Assembly: GCA_950295325.1 (NCBI GenBank)
Contig: OX485803.1
Coordinates: 310,001-374,000, forward strand
DNA: 64,000 nt
Reading direction: 5' to 3'
Origin: Polytrichum commune
Lineage: Eukaryota > Streptophyta > Polytrichopsida > Polytrichales > Polytrichaceae
The notes below the pieces were generated by a model. It did no database searches, was not told where the DNA came from, and saw nothing but the letters and a program-made list of their open reading frames with translations. The translations under genes were made by a program, and so were the position numbers. Positions 63,481-64,000 of the stretch are shown one piece after another (positions within the stretch are counted from its first letter, which is position 1; every line of letters starts with the position of its first letter).

Positions 63481-64000
63481 ATGTGTAGCCTTCCAAAAAA
63501 TAAAATAAAAATCTATTCTTGACCAAAGTCATTGCCTACCCCGCCTGACTTTGAATTAAAATACCCTTACATTGTTGAAGGCCGCTTGTCCATATAACCC
63601 ATATTGAGTGCACTTCATCTTCAAGGTTCAAAACTAAATATATGTTCACTTCCACTTTGTAAACAAGTAATTGATTGGGATTTCATTTTTGAAGTGAAAC
63701 CATCATTAAAGTATATAATTAACTTGGAAGTAATAAATAGTACAAAATTCCTCATTAGCACTGAGGTTAGAATTTTTGTGACTTACCCATTTGAAAGGGT
63801 CTTTGTAATTCTAAGATGAAACTTAAATTGTGTGCTATTTTGACTGTGTTTATTTTATAATATATAGTGAGCGCCTTCTACTTTCACAATTATTCATACG
63901 AATTCAAAATAACTAATTATGATTAAATGTAATTCAGCATATTAAGCCTAAATAAACCATATGAACGTAATTGATCTTAATTAAACCCAATTAGATCAGA
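63481..64000. other. Terminal stretch, nothing recognised
   Basis: AT-rich. The 71-codon ORF at 63,604-63,819 has no features supporting a gene. Confidence 0.5.

Noticed and set aside
1-64000. CRISPR arrays, bacterial operons, rRNA or tRNA genes
   Set aside because: No regularly spaced short repeats, ribosome binding sites or rRNA/tRNA folds were found. The only tRNA-like signal is the SINE B box.

Overview
The window looks like nuclear DNA of a land plant, most likely a non-seed plant such as a bryophyte. The case rests on AT-rich sequence, GT-AG introns of about 60-760 nt, a trihelix (plant-type Myb/SANT-like) DNA-binding domain, plant-type LRRs, TTTAGGG telomere units and a tRNA-type SINE. 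The species cannot be named from the sequence.

Left two thirds (1-43,572): a degenerating segmental tandem array. One gene, always on the minus strand, recurs as copy A (5' part only, cut by the left window edge), copy B (21,426-25,354) and copy C (33,563-37,522). I reconstruct four exons whose phases agree in every copy. They encode a short N-terminus, a trihelix domain with a disordered Pro/Gln/Ser/Thr-rich tail, a 49-residue helical exon and about ten C-terminal LRRs (795 aa in B, 807 aa in C). I do not know this trihelix-LRR architecture as a described family, and it is my main candidate for something new. The genes are separated by a 2.5-3 kb spacer and a long non-coding repeat, here called R (copies R1-R4). 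A 6.08 kb unit (9,266-15,349) has been duplicated again across a 6-bp microhomology, which created an orphan LRR fragment. Non-autonomous DNA transposons decorate the array, and paralogous empty sites confirm several insertions. One of them supplies the last codons and the stop of gene B.

Middle (43,573-48,440): unique AT-rich DNA beginning with a C/G homopolymer hairpin close to the array edge. It holds relics of an unrecognised protein that also occur inside R, and a foldback element with about 200-bp arms.

Right (48,447-56,335): a 15-exon plus-strand NRDE2 gene. The exons sum to 3,789 nt, exactly 1,263 codons including the stop. The upstream region and intron 1 each carry a local tandem duplication. 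The gene has a candidate 64-nt poison exon and a spliced 92-codon ORF overlapping and following its stop.

Far right (56,850-64,000): no convincing host gene. It holds a SINE with a perfect 18-bp target-site duplication, a broken 3' end of a non-LTR retrotransposon with a zinc knuckle and a possible restriction-like endonuclease tail, simple repeats and a degenerate tandem array.
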